Part shown: piece by piece, positions 1 to 4,987 of the stretch
Layout: each line of letters opens with the position of its first letter
Position numbering within the stretch: the first letter of the stretch is position 1
From: Candidatus Njordarchaeota archaeon
Lineage (GTDB): Archaea; Thermoproteota; JANJXX01; Panguiarchaeales; Panguiarchaeaceae
NCBI GenBank assembly: GCA_029855985.1
Contig: JAGSHR010000044.1
Coordinates: 1 to 14,951, forward strand
DNA length: 14,951 bases
Direction: 5' to 3'
Program-made: the position numbers and the translations under genes
Notes under the pieces: model-generated
Databases searched by the model: none
Told to the model about the DNA's origin: nothing
The model's input: only the letters and a program-made list of their open reading frames with translations

Positions 1-392
1 AAAGTATGATTAACCTAAACAAGGATGGCTTTATTCTCCCAGCCGAAATGAGCAAGACAAGAGTTGAAAGAGTTATACCGTTTCATCCAGATTTCGATGA
101 AGTGTATGTTAAATTCGTTGAAAAATGGGATAAAGAAGACCTCTGGAACTACAATTCCGTTCAGAAGGTGATCAAGAAAACACCTGTTAAACAACTTTCC
201 CGGTTGAGGAAGTTCTTCGTGATTCACAGTGCTGAGATAGGTTTTCCAGAGCAGTACAGGATTGCTATTGCTGGGCATGATGAAAGGGATTTGCTAAAGT
301 TGAGAGTTACGGAGGAGTTCTACCGTAAATTTACTCCTTGCAAGATCGTTGAGGTTTATTTGGAGTATTGGGGGGAGGTTCGGTTTTTGTGA
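1..392 (+). CDS. Tyrosine recombinase/integrase, C-terminal catalytic part (5' partial at window edge)
   Basis: The reading frame is open to the first base. The first Met is at 6, but the preceding codon is sense, so the start is probably outside the window. Numbered from that Met, residues 7-30 look like the beta-hairpin of the catalytic domain with its conserved lysine (SKTR, K17). R68 in LSRLRKFF fits the second catalytic Arg, and G90-H91 (AGHDERD), 23 residues later, fits the box III histidine. Y106 (EEFYRKF) or Y118 would be the nucleophile. The first catalytic Arg box is missing because it lies upstream. By family, such enzymes integrate and excise archaeal viruses and plasmids, often at tRNA genes. 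Y106 is 15 residues after H91, longer than the usual 9 or so, so the assignment is good but not certain. It could also be the distal half of an SSV-type integrase split by integration. Confidence 0.66.
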   Translation, partial: SMINLNKDGFILPAEMSKTRVERVIPFHPDFDEVYVKFVEKWDKEDLWNYNSVQKVIKKTPVKQLSRLRKFFVIHSAEIGFPEQYRIAIAGHDERDLLKLRVTEEFYRKFTPCKIVEVYLEYWGEVRFL

Positions 393-402
393 GGTGGTTA
401 AA

Positions 403-624
403 ATGCTAATCGCCGTGAAGAATCTTAATCCTTGCTCTAAAAAACTAAGTATAATTATAAAGTGTCCGAAATGTGGAGAAGTAGGCAGATTGGTTGTGAA
501 AGCAAAGTATTATGACGGAAATAGGAAATACATGGTGCTTCATGAGAAACGCAGGTGTATAATAACATGGTTTGACAGTTGCTGGGAGGAGGTTGACAGA
601 ATATATCGTTCAATAAAGGGTTAA
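403..624 (+). CDS. Small zinc-ribbon-like protein
   Basis: A 73-aa protein starting at ATG 403, preceded by GAGGTGG (391-397). A longer in-frame version from 349 would overlap the recombinase by 44 bases and lacks this ribosome site, so 403 is preferred. Residues 21-25 are CPKCG, followed by H47, C52 and C60, which could complete one zinc site. The rest is basic with an amphipathic C-terminal helix. It lies 10 bases after the recombinase stop and is probably cotranscribed. By placement it might assist the recombinase or act as a DNA-binding regulator, but no specific family is recognised. Confidence 0.7.
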   Translation: MLIAVKNLNPCSKKLSIIIKCPKCGEVGRLVVKAKYYDGNRKYMVLHEKRRCIITWFDSCWEEVDRIYRSIKG

Positions 625-646
625 ATTGTTTTTATTATTTTATTTT
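625..646 (+). terminator. T-rich transcription terminator of the recombinase/zinc-ribbon genes
   Basis: Directly after the stop at 622-624 there is a run of T-rich clusters (ttgttttt, then attattttatttt) without a preceding GC hairpin. Archaeal intrinsic termination needs only such oligo-T stretches. The next genes are on the opposite strand, so a stop here makes sense. Confidence 0.55.
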
Positions 647-671
647 AAAAGCCCGCCCGCGTGGAAAATTT

Positions 672-830
672 TTACACCGAACACGACGGATGCCTTATCC
701 GCCACCCCCTAACAAATCTCTTCTCTATAGCCTTATTTAGATGAAATCTCCTCTTAGAACTGTCTTCCACTTCTTTAAAGAATTCCTTAACAGCAAAGAT
801 ATAAAAAAGTAGGATAAATTCGCAATGCTC
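672..830 (-). pseudogene. Possible decayed short ORF without a start codon
   Basis: The minus-strand frame between stops at 831-833 and 672-674 encodes about 52 residues with protein-like composition, including KEFFKEVEDSSKRR and KAIEKRFVRGWRI. It has no ATG and no ribosome site. An internal GTG at GTG-GAA-GAC would give only about 30 residues. It may be the remnant of a gene cut by rearrangement, or chance. No family is recognised. It lies downstream of the ATPase stop in the same direction. Confidence 0.25.
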
Positions 831-840
831 TTAAAAAGCT
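803..840 (-). terminator. T-rich termination region for the minus-strand ATPase operon
   Basis: Reading the minus strand beyond the ATPase stop at 873, T-runs appear opposite A-runs at 833-837 and 803-808 (six T). With no hairpin this fits oligo-T archaeal termination. The plus-strand ATATAAAAAAG here resembles a TATA box but would drive antisense into the operon, so termination is the simpler reading. Confidence 0.35.
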
Positions 841-872
841 AATATTAATAATAGTAATATAGAACAAAGAAA

Positions 873-1814
873 CTATTCATCGATACTTATAGAATTCTGC
901 TTTATAAATAAATCTTTGTTCGATTCAATCCATCCAATCCAGTTATGTAAAGTCTGCGGGTCAATCCCTAACCTCAACGCAACCTGCCTGACACTCCCAT
1001 ATTGCTCTTTGAGAACTTCGTAAGCTTTGTAAAATGCGGACACAATATTCACCATTTTTCTGAGCGTTCTTCCATCTATTCCTCCTTTCTTTACACCCTC
1101 TTCGAAAGCTTTTAACTGTTCAATAGCTTCTTGTCTTAACTCTTCCTTTCTTTGGTAAGCTAATCTTTCGTACTCTTCCGCAAGGTCATCCGAGGGTTTG
1201 CCAATTTTTATGTAGTTTGGATCATATTCTTTACCTCGATTGGTGTCCCAGAAAATGAATTTCTCATAGTCCACTATACCTCTTATTCTGTCATGGACAA
1301 TCTTTAAGAGGGAACAGACGTTTTGATTATTCTCGTTGTGCCCCCAAACCTGTAAGACATAGTGCATTAACCCTCTCACATGCGCATCGAGTAGGTTCAT
1401 GCTTGGAGTTGTAAAAATAATACCTACATTCTTGTATCTGAAAGTTTGCAAAATATAGCTAATTATTTTGTTTTGAATTGTCTGCCATTCTCTTGCTGGA
1501 ATGCCTACTCCTGCTTCATCCCAAATTATAACCTCTCCTTTCTCACATCGATCGAGCGCATGTAAAAACTCACGTGGTTTATAAACAACCTTGCTAACAT
1601 CAAATTCGAGGTCTATCATCTCTGCCAACGCTAATGCACTATAGCTCTTACCACTACCCAAATCACCAACGAATACAACCAAAAATCCCTTGTTTTCTTC
1701 CCACAAAGTATCGTGAAGTATTCCAGCGAATATTCTTGCCCACCTATCGCTCAGCTTCCATGGCTGCCTCTCCTGTATCTCTAAGGGAATCTTCGCCGAC
1801 CAGTTCATTTTCAC
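873..1814 (-). CDS. Zot-like P-loop ATPase with C-terminal helix-turn-helix
   Basis: A 313-aa protein. Walker A is at residues 50-57 (GDLGSGKS). Walker B is at 95-100 (VIIWDE), followed by AGVGIPAREW. A sensor-like stretch at 131-139 (GIIFTTPSM) follows a helix ending TFRYKNV. This order (hydrophobic strand, GxxGSGKS, DEAG, FTTP) resembles the zonula-occludens-toxin/pI-like and FtsK/HerA-related ATPases found in filamentous phages and many archaeal viruses, where they serve in virion morphogenesis or DNA translocation. Residues 240-300 carry a helical region with an apparent helix-turn-helix (GSVRQVALRLGIDPQTLHNWI), suggesting a DNA-binding tail. No transmembrane segment is visible, unlike phage pI. 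The start is GTG 1814 or ATG 1808. It overlaps the preceding gene by 71 bases and no good ribosome site stands at the usual distance. It is the third gene of the minus operon. Confidence 0.8.
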   Translation of the reverse strand: MKMNWSAKIPLEIQERQPWKLSDRWARIFAGILHDTLWEENKGFLVVFVGDLGSGKSYSALALAEMIDLEFDVSKVVYKPREFLHALDRCEKGEVIIWDEAGVGIPAREWQTIQNKIISYILQTFRYKNVGIIFTTPSMNLLDAHVRGLMHYVLQVWGHNENNQNVCSLLKIVHDRIRGIVDYEKFIFWDTNRGKEYDPNYIKIGKPSDDLAEEYERLAYQRKEELRQEAIEQLKAFEEGVKKGGIDGRTLRKMVNIVSAFYKAYEVLKEQYGSVRQVALRLGIDPQTLHNWIGWIESNKDLFIKQNSISIDE

Positions 1815-2319
1815 TTTCTGAGTAATAATTAATCACCTCCTTAACAACATCAGAAGAGAATGGCACAACACCTATTAATTCAACAAACAAGTCATCCCAA
1901 AACTCTTTCTCTATATAGCTCTCCTCCTTACCTTCTACTCTCCTCTTTGTCAATACTACCAGTAACCTAAGTAATAGCTTGTAATATACACTCTCCAAAT
2001 CTTCAAGAACGGAATCTTTATCCTCTTCGATTTCTTGTATATTAACCTCTGGTCTATCGCTGTTTTTCGCTTTTTCAATCATTTTATCATAGTATTCATT
2101 CACAAGCTCTTTTAGCTCTTTCATTGCGAGTTTAAATCTCCTCAGCAAAGACCTTTCAAATCTGTTTGTTCTCGGTATTACATATTGCTCGTAGATTTCA
2201 ATCATCTGTTTCAAATCTGCAGTTCCTTGAGCTACGAAAAACGAAGTGCATTCGAGATGATTAAAAAGAACGTGCTCATAGTTAAGCGGTTGATCTGCAC
2301 TCGGGAACTTTCTCTGCAT
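1744..2319 (-). CDS. Helical protein of unknown function
   Basis: A 191-aa soluble protein, rich in Glu, Lys and Leu, predicted mainly alpha-helical. Residues about 55-130 contain long charged helices that could form a coiled coil. A hydrophobic helix around YKLLLRLLVVLTKRR is too charged at its ends for a clear membrane span. The start ATG at 2319 is well supported: the minus strand reads GGGAGGTGTTGATGA just before it. It overlaps the upstream 82-aa gene by 38 bases and the downstream ATPase by 71, indicating translational coupling and a possible functional link to the ATPase. No family recognised. Confidence 0.72.
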   Translation of the reverse strand: MQRKFPSADQPLNYEHVLFNHLECTSFFVAQGTADLKQMIEIYEQYVIPRTNRFERSLLRRFKLAMKELKELVNEYYDKMIEKAKNSDRPEVNIQEIEEDKDSVLEDLESVYYKLLLRLLVVLTKRRVEGKEESYIEKEFWDDLFVELIGVVPFSSDVVKEVINYYSESENELVGEDSLRDTGEAAMEAER

Positions 2320-2530
2320 TCATCAACACCTCCCTCAATCGCTCCAAATCTGTATCAGGTGGATAAATTCTCAAATGGTCTCCGCAATCAACGAAAATCG
2401 CTATTTTTGTCAAATTCAAGCGATACACAAAAGGTTGAGGAATATACACGAAGAAACTGCAATTATTACCTTTCCTGTTTTTCTGAACATTGACGTATTT
2501 CACCCTGTCTATAAACTCTACTATTTGCAT
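2282..2530 (-). CDS. Small AbrB-like protein, candidate transcription regulator
   Basis: An 82-aa protein, first gene of the minus operon. Residues 11-58 follow the rhythm of swapped-hairpin AbrB/SpoVT domains: KYVNVQKNRKG, then FFVYIPQPFVYRLNL (compare the family's vtIPkevreklgl), then IFVDCGDHLRIYP. The short C-terminus (60-75) is helical. AbrB-like proteins are common DNA-binding regulators in archaeal elements. The ATG at 2528-2530 lies about 25 bases after a TATA box, so the mRNA may be leaderless. Next to the gene is a palindrome it could bind. The similarity is by eye and modest; an unrelated small beta protein is the alternative. Confidence 0.55.
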   Translation of the reverse strand: MQIVEFIDRVKYVNVQKNRKGNNCSFFVYIPQPFVYRLNLTKIAIFVDCGDHLRIYPPDTDLERLREVLMNAEKVPECRSTA

Positions 2531-2547
2531 GGTTTCTTCTATGCCAT

Positions 2548-2558
2548 TCTATAAAAAG
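2548..2558 (-). promoter_or_regulatory. TATA box of the minus-strand operon
   Basis: The minus strand reads GGCTTTTTATAG. Its centre is about 25 bases upstream of the ATG at 2530, so transcription would begin at or next to the start codon, giving a leaderless mRNA. No ribosome site is seen before that ATG, which agrees. Confidence 0.6.
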
Positions 2559-2563
2559 CCTTA

Positions 2564-2591
2564 CGTTTCCATATGGAAATTTATGGAAACG
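2564..2591. promoter_or_regulatory. Operator-like palindrome with three half-sites between divergent promoters
   Basis: A perfect 14-bp palindrome TTTCCATATGGAAA (2566-2579) is followed by a third half-site. The arms CGTTTCCATA (2564-2573) and TATGGAAACG (2582-2591) form a perfect 10-bp inverted repeat with an 8-base spacer that nests with the palindrome. The block lies just upstream of the TATA boxes of both divergent operons, where a bound dimer could control both. The binding protein is unknown; the adjacent AbrB-like protein is the first candidate. Confidence 0.65.
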
Positions 2592-2599
2592 AAACATAC

Positions 2600-2619
2600 T
2601 TTTTTATATATTTTATATC
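2600..2619 (+). promoter_or_regulatory. TATA box region of the main plus-strand operon
   Basis: CTTTTTTATATATTTTATATC holds overlapping TATA-like elements starting about 9 bases after the operator block. A TATA at 2603-2610 would place transcription start near 2630-2635, close to the ribosome site GGAGGTGAG at 2631-2639. The tract is long, so the exact element is uncertain. Confidence 0.6.
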
Positions 2620-2645
2620 CTTTTCTGTTAGGAGGTGAGACATGG

Positions 2646-2990
2646 GTGAGGTTGGCTTCAAGGATTAGAGGTATTATAAAGTTTAGAGCAATAAAACATG
2701 GATTTGCAAAGTGTAAGAGAGGAATCTCGGCTGTTATAGGTGTAATAATTCTCTTGGCATCGTTGATGATCGGAGCAATAGTGTTCTCACAGCTTGGCTA
2801 TCAGGCAAAGAACATAGCATCGACGAATAATGACACTTCTGCTGTCAACTTTATAAATACTGCAATGACGACAGGGTGGTCTGCACTCAATATGTTCATA
2901 ATCGCTGCAATAGTCATGGCTGCAGGATTTATCTTGGCACTGTTGGTTGCATGGGGAAGATACAGTACTGGTGGAGGAGGGGGTGTTTAA
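2646..2990 (+). CDS. Two-TM protein with pilin-like leader, major capsid protein candidate
   Basis: A 114-aa protein. GTG 2646 is chosen as start because GGAGGTGAG (2631-2639) sits 6-7 bases before it; the ATG at 2642 is in another frame and stops after 8 codons. A basic leader of about 26 residues ends in AKCKRG, followed by a hydrophobic helix (27-50, ISAVIGVIILLASLMIGA). This matches class III (type IV prepilin) signal sequences, with possible cleavage after G26. A polar loop (52-79) leads to a second helix (80-103), then a Gly-rich tail. Two hydrophobic helices in a short, N-terminally processed protein is the architecture of spindle-virus VP1-type capsid proteins. As first gene of the long operon with the best ribosome site, it should be highly expressed. 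A virus-encoded pilin is the alternative. Confidence 0.62.
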   Translation: MRLASRIRGIIKFRAIKHGFAKCKRGISAVIGVIILLASLMIGAIVFSQLGYQAKNIASTNNDTSAVNFINTAMTTGWSALNMFIIAAIVMAAGFILALLVAWGRYSTGGGGGV

Positions 2991-3023
2991 TACTTTGAAT
3001 CTCTTTTGTAAGGGGTGTTGAAA

Positions 3024-3086
3024 TTGGCGAGAAGAAGGGGAAGAAGGCATAGGAGAGGTGGTAGGAGAAGAAGGAGGAGACGGTAG
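3024..3086 (+). CDS. Protamine-like arginine peptide (20 aa)
   Basis: TTG 3024, preceded by AGGGGTG (3011-3017), opens a 20-codon frame: M-A, then 14 Arg, 3 Gly and 1 His. It ends at TAG 3084-3086, directly abutting the next ATG at 3087. In-frame TTG 3018 or GTG 3015 would add Lys/Leu residues. Being so basic it would neutralise DNA, like protamine or the small basic VP2 of SSV1. Its placement right after the capsid candidate supports a virion DNA-packing role. The tight fit with the ribosome site and neighbour argues that it is translated, but an AG-rich frame of this length could also be a leader that couples translation of the next gene. Confidence 0.5.
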   Translation: MARRRGRRHRRGGRRRRRRR

Positions 3087-3437
3087 ATGATTTTCCCAAT
3101 TTACATTTTTTTAGCTGGAGTTGCAGTAGTATTGTTCATAACTGCCTGTTACTCGAGAAGAATTAGTTTACTCTCTGCAAGTCTCGTTTTCAACTTGGCA
3201 AATTTCTTAGCTCCTTGGGTTACAGTATATCAGGTAGGATATGTCAAGACTGTCAATTCTACGACCAATACGACTTATGTGTACTATACTTTTGATTACT
3301 TTGATTACACGACTAAAGTCGTTTTGAGCATGCTCTTCTTAGCTTTACTGATTATCACGATCCTCCAATTCTGGAATGTGATATCGTATGAGGTTAGGAG
3401 AGGAATTGAGGAGGGAAGGGAGGTTGAGAGAGTATGA
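3087..3437 (+). CDS. Membrane protein with extracellular sequons
   Basis: A 116-aa protein. Hydrophobic segments lie at about 3-21, 27-48 and 78-98. Between the last two is a Tyr/Thr-rich loop (50-77) with N-glycosylation sequons N57-S-T and N61-T-T, indicating exposure outside the cell or on the virion. The C-terminus is charged (RRGIEEGREVERV). Start ATG 3087 follows the previous stop without a gap and uses the GGAGG-rich sequence inside the arginine-peptide gene as ribosome site. Its stop overlaps the next start (ATGA at 3434). Likely a minor virion membrane protein; family unknown. Confidence 0.7.
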   Translation: MIFPIYIFLAGVAVVLFITACYSRRISLLSASLVFNLANFLAPWVTVYQVGYVKTVNSTTNTTYVYYTFDYFDYTTKVVLSMLFLALLIITILQFWNVISYEVRRGIEEGREVERV

Positions 3438-3919
3438 TTTCGAATTTTTTGAGACCTAAGAGGAGGAATGGAGAGGAGAATAAAGTTGCCCCACAGCAAG
3501 AACCTCCACAGCAACCGCAGAGCGTTCCAATTGTACCTCTTAAACGCAACATAGATGGTAGCGTAGCTTTATTCTTCGCATTACCGCATGACGTTCCTCA
3601 ACAGCTAAGAGATGCTCTCACGGGATTCGATGCGGCTTCTACATATTTAACGGAGAAGGAAATCAAGATTTTGGAACTTTACGCCAGTATGCTTGAAGAT
3701 TTGGAATTGGCATTGGCATACAGACCTTGTGAAGTTGATCAATTCGGTTTGAACATTATAAAGACACAGATGCAGAAATCTCTTTATGCGAAAGTCAGAT
3801 TGAACAAATCGAGAGACGGACAGCTTCTCAACGTGACTGTTAAGACCATTCAAGAGTACAAGCACATTTCTTCAAACAATAACGAGAACGGTAAATCTGG
3901 TTGGAGGAGGTGGTTGTGA
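3434..3919 (+). CDS. Soluble operon protein, Pro/Gln-rich N-terminus
   Basis: A 161-aa protein. A basic start (FLRPKRRNGEENK) and a Pro/Gln-rich linker (about 19-36) precede a folded mixed helical domain (37-145) with no membrane segment. The tail ends NGKSGWRRWL. The ATG at 3434 overlaps the previous stop and the TGA at 3917-3919 overlaps the next ATG at 3919, so translation is coupled on both sides. Lying among membrane proteins, it may be a matrix or assembly factor on the inner face. No family recognised. Confidence 0.7.
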   Translation: MISNFLRPKRRNGEENKVAPQQEPPQQPQSVPIVPLKRNIDGSVALFFALPHDVPQQLRDALTGFDAASTYLTEKEIKILELYASMLEDLELALAYRPCEVDQFGLNIIKTQMQKSLYAKVRLNKSRDGQLLNVTVKTIQEYKHISSNNNENGKSGWRRWL

Positions 3920-4464
3920 TGCTGATAACTTTTGGGGTGCTCGTTCCTGCTATACTAAGCATGATTGGATTGGGATTAACGGTTTACACAAAGGGAATGC
4001 TACAACTTGTAGGACTATTTATAATGTTTGCTGGAGGACTCGTTGGGAGTTTTCAAGCTGGGCTTATCAAATTTTTAACACCATCGGCAGTGAAAATCTT
4101 TGAAGCAAAACTGAGGAAGAGAACATTACTCTTAGTTTGGTTCGAAAACGGAATTGTGAAAGCTCTAACAGGGAACTTCGAATCTGGTTGGATATGGTTA
4201 AGGAAAAGATTGGGATATCTCGTCAGTTCTCCAGAGGACAAAGGTTTCATCGATGGTGTTCCTGTCTTTTTAGCTTACAGAGGAGTCGGTAAGACATTGA
4301 ATCCGAAAGTCTTCGCGGATGTAACTCTTCTCGAAAAATACGGTATCGACTTCGATTATTTACAGAGGAGAATCTCTGAGACGGGTAGAATTCCGGAATT
4401 CGATGTGGATGATGAAGGATATATCGTTGAGAAGGGGGTGACCGCAAATGTTGGGGAAGAATAA
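3919..4464 (+). CDS. Membrane protein with cytoplasmic C-terminal domain
   Basis: A 181-aa protein from ATG 3919 (overlapping TGA as TGATG). GGAGGTGG at 3906-3913 supports this start over TTG 3901. Two hydrophobic helices (about 3-23 and 27-52) form an N-terminal hairpin, followed by LRKR and a soluble domain of about 120 residues (WFENGIVKALTG, VPVFLAYRGVGK, acidic end). The Lys/Arg after the second helix suggests that the soluble part is inside. YRGVGKT resembles the last part of a P-loop but lacks the preceding glycine and strand context, so no ATPase is called. Its end overlaps the next gene by 17 bases. Confidence 0.68.
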   Translation: MLITFGVLVPAILSMIGLGLTVYTKGMLQLVGLFIMFAGGLVGSFQAGLIKFLTPSAVKIFEAKLRKRTLLLVWFENGIVKALTGNFESGWIWLRKRLGYLVSSPEDKGFIDGVPVFLAYRGVGKTLNPKVFADVTLLEKYGIDFDYLQRRISETGRIPEFDVDDEGYIVEKGVTANVGEE

Positions 4465-4822
4465 GGTCAAATCTATTTCTCCAAGCGAGGCATTTGAGAG
4501 GGTTAAACCTATATTAGATAGGGGAGTGGAGTTCTTATTTGCTATTAATCCTTCTTACGCTTACAGATGGTCTATAAACAACAACGCATACTTGGTCGCA
4601 ACCGCATTAAAGAAATACGAAGAGGCTATAAGGGCTGAAAGAGATAAGGAGCTATTAGATTACTTAAAAATCTTCGTTCCGATTGGAATACTGTTTTTCG
4701 TGTTGGCGATGGCATTCTATATAATCGTTATGGCAATACACAACGGTAGTACTCCGATTCCGAATGTTGCTCCACCTCATCCAGCACCAGCACCAACTCC
4801 AGTTAAGCATGTTAATATCTGA
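4448..4822 (+). CDS. Single-TM protein with Pro/His-rich tail
   Basis: A 124-aa protein. A soluble helical N-terminal part (1-72) is followed by one clear membrane helix (76-97, IFVPIGILFFVLAMAFYIIVMA) and a Pro/Ala/His-rich tail (101-124: APPHPAPAPTP). ATG 4448 lies inside the end of the previous gene, with GAGAAGGGGGTGA before it. The tail composition recurs in the N-terminal linker of the giant protein encoded 170 bases downstream, including a shared 14-base identity. The two products may share a binding partner, or the sequences may have exchanged by recombination. Confidence 0.7.
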   Translation: MLGKNKVKSISPSEAFERVKPILDRGVEFLFAINPSYAYRWSINNNAYLVATALKKYEEAIRAERDKELLDYLKIFVPIGILFFVLAMAFYIIVMAIHNGSTPIPNVAPPHPAPAPTPVKHVNI

Positions 4823-4833
4823 TTTTTTGTTTT
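4823..4833 (+). terminator. Intra-operon oligo-T stretch, possible partial terminator
   Basis: TTTTTTGTTTT directly follows a stop in one of the few gaps of the operon (24 bases). Oligo-T without a hairpin is enough for archaeal termination, so this could lower transcription of the giant and later genes relative to the capsid-proximal genes. No new TATA box fits in the gap. Confidence 0.35.
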
Positions 4834-4846
4834 GAAGGTGATATTT

Positions 4847-4984
4847 ATGGGTAGAAAAGGAGGGAGAAAGAGAAAAAGAAAGAAGTCTAATAGCAGATAT
4901 GTTTACTTGGGTAAGAGAGTTCCCGATGTTGGTAAACCGGGCTTAGATAGACCGTCAGAATTCAGAAGCTCTGAGGAGGTGTAG
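4847..4984 (+). CDS. Small basic protein (45 aa), DNA-binding candidate
   Basis: ATG 4847 follows GAAGGTGAT (4834-4842). The N-terminal 14 residues are nearly all Arg, Lys and Gly (RKGGRKRKRKK). The rest (RYVYLGKRVPDVGKPGLDRPSEF) is mixed and ends acidic. The stop at 4982-4984 is 3 bases before the giant gene, whose ribosome site GAGGAGGTG is formed by this gene's last codons, so the two are coupled. A basic arm on a short ordered tail suits nucleic-acid or membrane-phosphate binding in the particle. Family unknown. Confidence 0.62.
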   Translation: MGRKGGRKRKRKKSNSRYVYLGKRVPDVGKPGLDRPSEFRSSEEV

Positions 4985-4987
4985 CTA

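Larger units (their letters stand above)
625..872. other. Convergent intergenic region with GC-rich island
   Basis: About 250 bases between convergent genes. Most is AT-rich, but 651-710 is strikingly GC-rich. It begins with a GCCCGCCCGC block, followed by an imperfect palindrome at 661-677 (GTGxAAAAtTTTTxCAC) and a 5-bp hairpin CGGAT/ATCCG at 687-701. The right part (840-861) is almost pure AT with an ATATTA/TAATAT inverted repeat (842-847 and 855-860). No tRNA fold could be built. Candidate roles are a replication or recombination site or a structured RNA; none is proven. Confidence 0.4.

Noticed and set aside
651..710. tRNA gene or tRNA-derived attachment site in the GC-rich island
   Set aside because: No T-arm GTTCRANNC with matching stem and no cloverleaf could be drawn on either strand.
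801..811. Plus-strand TATA box at ATATAAAAAAG
   Set aside because: No plus-strand gene follows; it more likely serves as the oligo-T terminator of the minus operon.
2185..2493. Plus-strand 102-codon frame opposite the minus operon
   Set aside because: It overlaps two minus genes with good starts and ribosome sites, and its Ser/Leu/Cys-rich product looks like antisense noise.
2642..2668. ATG at 2642 after the strong ribosome site as start of the capsid candidate
   Set aside because: It opens only eight codons (stop at 2666-2668); GTG 2646 is in the long frame at suitable spacing.
4250..4320. P-loop NTPase in the 181-aa membrane protein (YRGVGKT)
   Set aside because: Too short, lacks the GxxxxGK spacing and a Walker B, and lies in a small beta-rich domain.
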